A DNA stretch of 64,000 nucleotides. It comes from Pseudomonadota bacterium (lineage in GTDB: Bacteria; Pseudomonadota; Gammaproteobacteria; Burkholderiales; Burkholderiaceae_C). This document shows, one piece after another, positions 63,289 to 64,000 of this stretch. Positions within the stretch are counted from its first letter, which is position 1, and the number at the start of each line of letters is the position of its first letter. The position numbers and the translations under genes are program-made. The DNA lies in contig JAJXTO010000007.1 in assembly GCA_021783695.1 (NCBI GenBank), positions 11,630 to 75,629 of the forward strand, written 5' to 3'. The notes beneath the pieces were generated by a model, which ran no database searches, was not told where the DNA came from, and was given only the letters and a program-made list of their open reading frames with translations.

Positions 63289-64000
63289 TCAAAGTGTGCG
63301 TGTGGCCGGCGGCGACATGGAACCTCCGCCAACCTTGGCTTTGCGCAATCGCCAAAACACAAAATAAACCAACAGAATCAAGCCTGTTGCACTCATGCCA
63401 AACCACTGCGCGGCATAGCCGTAGTTGGTACTGATGCCGGTATTCGCGGCTGGCCATTCGCGACTCAGACCGTCATTGGCATCTCCAGACTGGCGGAGCA
63501 CAAAAGGAAGAAGCCTGATGTGATGAAATTCAGCAAATGTCTTCAGATCCACGTTTTGCCGGATCACCGCATTGGGCGGATCTGAAAAAAATGAGAACCA
63601 TTTTGACGGTGGCGGCGCAATGAGTCCAGCGATCTGCGTCAATCCTTGCGGCGTTTTATACGGCGCGATCAAGTTCATCGCCTGAAAATTGCGCGGAATC
63701 CAGCCGCGTAACACCATGACATATTCGTCACTTCCTGTCAGCTTCAGAGGAGTCATGACCCAGAAGCCGGTATGTTCATTCTGTTGGCGATTCTGCAGAT
63801 AAATCGTGAGGTGCTTTGCAAAATTGCCCGAGGCCATCGCCCGTCTCCAGAGATCCGGGCCAAGTTGGATATTGTCCCTTCCAACCAGCAATGGCGCCGC
63901 ATGCTCGCGCTGATCCATGCGCAGGTGCAGGGACTTTTTTTCATGCGCACGGCCCAGTTGCCAAAACCCGAGCGAGGCTGTGGCGCCGATCACCAGAAGA
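63289..64000 (-). CDS. SURF1 family protein (5' end beyond the window)
   Basis: LGFWQLGRAHEKKSLHLRM..., VMVLRGWIPRNF, NYGYAAQWFGMSATGLILLVYFV. Confidence 0.88.
   Translation of the reverse strand, partial: LLVIGATASLGFWQLGRAHEKKSLHLRMDQREHAAPLLVGRDNIQLGPDLWRRAMASGNFAKHLTIYLQNRQQNEHTGFWVMTPLKLTGSDEYVMVLRGWIPRNFQAMNLIAPYKTPQGLTQIAGLIAPPPSKWFSFFSDPPNAVIRQNVDLKTFAEFHHIRLLPFVLRQSGDANDGLSREWPAANTGISTNYGYAAQWFGMSATGLILLVYFVFWRLRKAKVGGGSMSPPATRTL

Noticed and set aside
1-64000. CRISPR array, insertion sequence, prophage, toxin-antitoxin or restriction-modification system
   Set aside because: No regularly spaced repeats, transposase, integrase, phage or defence-type protein was recognisable; the only tandem array has no spacers.

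Overview
This 64 kb window is GC-rich and almost entirely coding. It looks like a betaproteobacterial (Burkholderiales-like, possibly Thiomonas-like) chromosome; the taxon is inferred from gene content and order only. Main blocks, left to right: (1) the 3' end of an SDR gene, then a 3 x 75 bp tandem array of hairpin-forming units; (2) RNB exoribonuclease, TonB-like protein, aroE and mtgA; (3) hemL, thiD and a small rubredoxin missing from the ORF track; (4) a Pil-Chp chemosensory operon (pilG, pilH, pilI, pilJ and a giant CheA/PilL hybrid); (5) a photolyase; (6) yqgE-ruvX-pyrR-pyrB-pseudo-pyrC-plsC, then tRNA-Arg(CCT); (7) aroC, mpl, maf, rng; (8) a compositionally distinct AT-rich intergenic stretch, then a porin, a periplasmic DsrE protein, an SCP2-like protein, a hypothetical protein and PhoX; (9) mltB and a GGDEF-EAL protein with a CZB-like C-terminus; (10) EamA transporter and the rfbBDAC dTDP-rhamnose operon; (11) gcvT-gcvH-gcvP-ltaE-sdaA behind a tandem glycine riboswitch; (12) small Trp-rich protein, cytochrome c, orphan LivJ-like binding protein, holC, pepA, lptFG, CysB-type regulator, aminotransferase, gluQ; (13) a heme A/cytochrome oxidase assembly cluster (SCO, ctaB, ctaA, Sco-like, SURF1). 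I saw no CRISPR array, insertion sequence, prophage or recognisable defence island. Nothing here is convincingly an undescribed system. The best leads are the 75 bp repeat array, the riboswitch-led glycine/threonine/serine catabolic operon, the GGDEF-EAL-CZB-like fusion, the pseudo-dihydroorotase, the His-less Sco-like protein, and the AT-rich porin/DsrE segment.
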